DNA of 6,290 bases from Actinomycetota bacterium (GTDB lineage: Bacteria > Actinomycetota > Actinomycetes > Nanopelagicales > Nanopelagicaceae), in the NCBI GenBank assembly GCA_010032125.1, contig RHAU01000033.1, positions 1 through 6,290 on the forward strand, given 5' to 3'. Positions 5,754 to 6,290 of this stretch are shown here, piece by piece (position 1 is the stretch's first letter; every line of letters starts with the position of its first letter). A program made the position numbers and the translations under genes. The notes beneath the pieces were generated by a model. The model was not told the DNA's origin. It did no database searches and worked only from the letters and a program-made list of their open reading frames with translations.

Positions 5754-6290
5754 TACTTCTTCTTTCCAGTGCTGGATTCAGAATCTTCCAACTCTTCTTC
5801 ATGGAGCACCATCTTCAATCGCGACTCAGGCAATAAACCTTCGCGTTTAAAGAGCATCATCAGAATAAGGACAAGGCCGAAGAGTAAGAAGGTGAAGGAG
5901 GCGAAATCTACGTCGGTGCCAAAACGTTCGTTGTAGAAAGCACCAAATGCCGACAATCCGTTTCCATTGACCCACGAGAGAATGAACGCGCCGAGGATCA
6001 CACCCCAGACATTTCCCATTCCACCGAGCACGACCATCGCGAGCAAGAAGATTGAGATCGCAAAGTTAAATCGCTCCGCGTAAACACCGTTGACGTGTGT
6101 CGCGAATGCAACGCCGCCAAGGCCGCCAGCAAAAGCGCCGACCGCATAAGAAGCGAGTTTTGTCCGCATCAATGGAACACCCATCATGCTTGCCGCCAAT
6201 TCATCTTCACGAATCGCAAGCCAAGCGCGACCGAGGCGACCGCGACGAAGGCGCAGCGAAATAAAGACCATGACTGCAGTCAAGAGGATA
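5753..6290 (-). CDS. livM: Branched-chain amino-acid ABC transporter permease LivM, C-terminal part (5' end beyond right edge)
   Basis: About 178 C-terminal residues are visible; the frame is still open at 6290, so the N-terminal membrane segments lie outside. Numbering from the TTG codon at 6283, the cytoplasmic coupling (EAA-like) loop GRAWLAIREDELAASMMG spans 18-35 and is diagnostic of LivM/LivH permeases. Hydrophobic segments follow at roughly 43-62, 74-103 (IFLLAMVVLGGMGNVWG core) and 129-146, then a charged cytoplasmic tail from about 147 rich in Glu, Lys and Ser. The protein forms half of the inner-membrane channel. The TTG at 6283 is read here as an internal leucine, since family members are about 300-400 residues and the preceding codons continue a hydrophobic stretch. 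The stop overlaps the livG ATG. Confidence 0.93.
   Translation of the reverse strand, partial: ILLTAVMVFISLRLRRGRLGRAWLAIREDELAASMMGVPLMRTKLASYAVGAFAGGLGGVAFATHVNGVYAERFNFAISIFLLAMVVLGGMGNVWGVILGAFILSWVNGNGLSAFGAFYNERFGTDVDFASFTFLLFGLVLILMMLFKREGLLPESRLKMVLHEEELEDSESSTGKKK

Noticed and set aside
6281..6283. TTG at 6283 as the livM start codon
   Set aside because: It would give a 176-residue permease beginning in the middle of the fold; the frame stays open to the window edge and codes hydrophobic residues, so it is an internal leucine.

Overview
This window reads as nearly gap-free chromosomal DNA of about 48-50% GC (estimated by eye). It looks like a streamlined actinobacterium, possibly a planktonic freshwater type such as Nanopelagicales. 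That placement is an inference. It rests on very short or absent intergenic gaps, mostly missing Shine-Dalgarno sequences at lead genes, a GTG start and the type of gene content. No rRNA, tRNA or other marker gene is present to confirm it. I see no mobile element, CRISPR array, RNA gene or repeat family.

Layout: (1) 1-382, minus strand: the N-terminal 127 residues of a thiamine-diphosphate (ThDP) enzyme of the acetolactate synthase / 2-oxoacid decarboxylase superfamily, running off the left edge. (2) 383-410: a 28-bp divergent gap that must serve both directions. (3) 411-4260, plus strand: a tight three-gene operon of an ALDH7-like aldehyde dehydrogenase, a DAO/MSOX-family FAD amine oxidoreductase and a glutaryl-CoA dehydrogenase, with gaps of 1 and 9 bp. 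(4) 4261-6290, minus strand: livF, livG and the 3' part of livM from a branched-chain (or related) amino-acid ABC importer. The genes are linked by two TAATG stop/start overlaps, and the operon continues past the right edge. The two operons converge with stop codons that touch (0 bp between them).

How the genes may work together: the plus-strand trio matches three steps of lysine breakdown through piperideine-6-carboxylate. An FAD oxidase would form piperideine-6-carboxylate from pipecolate (or saccharopine). The ALDH7-like enzyme would oxidise its open form, 2-aminoadipate semialdehyde, to 2-aminoadipate. After transamination and decarboxylation elsewhere, glutaryl-CoA dehydrogenase would yield crotonyl-CoA. 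The divergent ThDP enzyme could act on a 2-oxoacid in the same route, but that is speculative. The liv genes could supply amino acids to such a route or be unrelated neighbours. The individual families are well known; the interest is in the combination and the extreme compactness. I found no clearly new type of biological system here.
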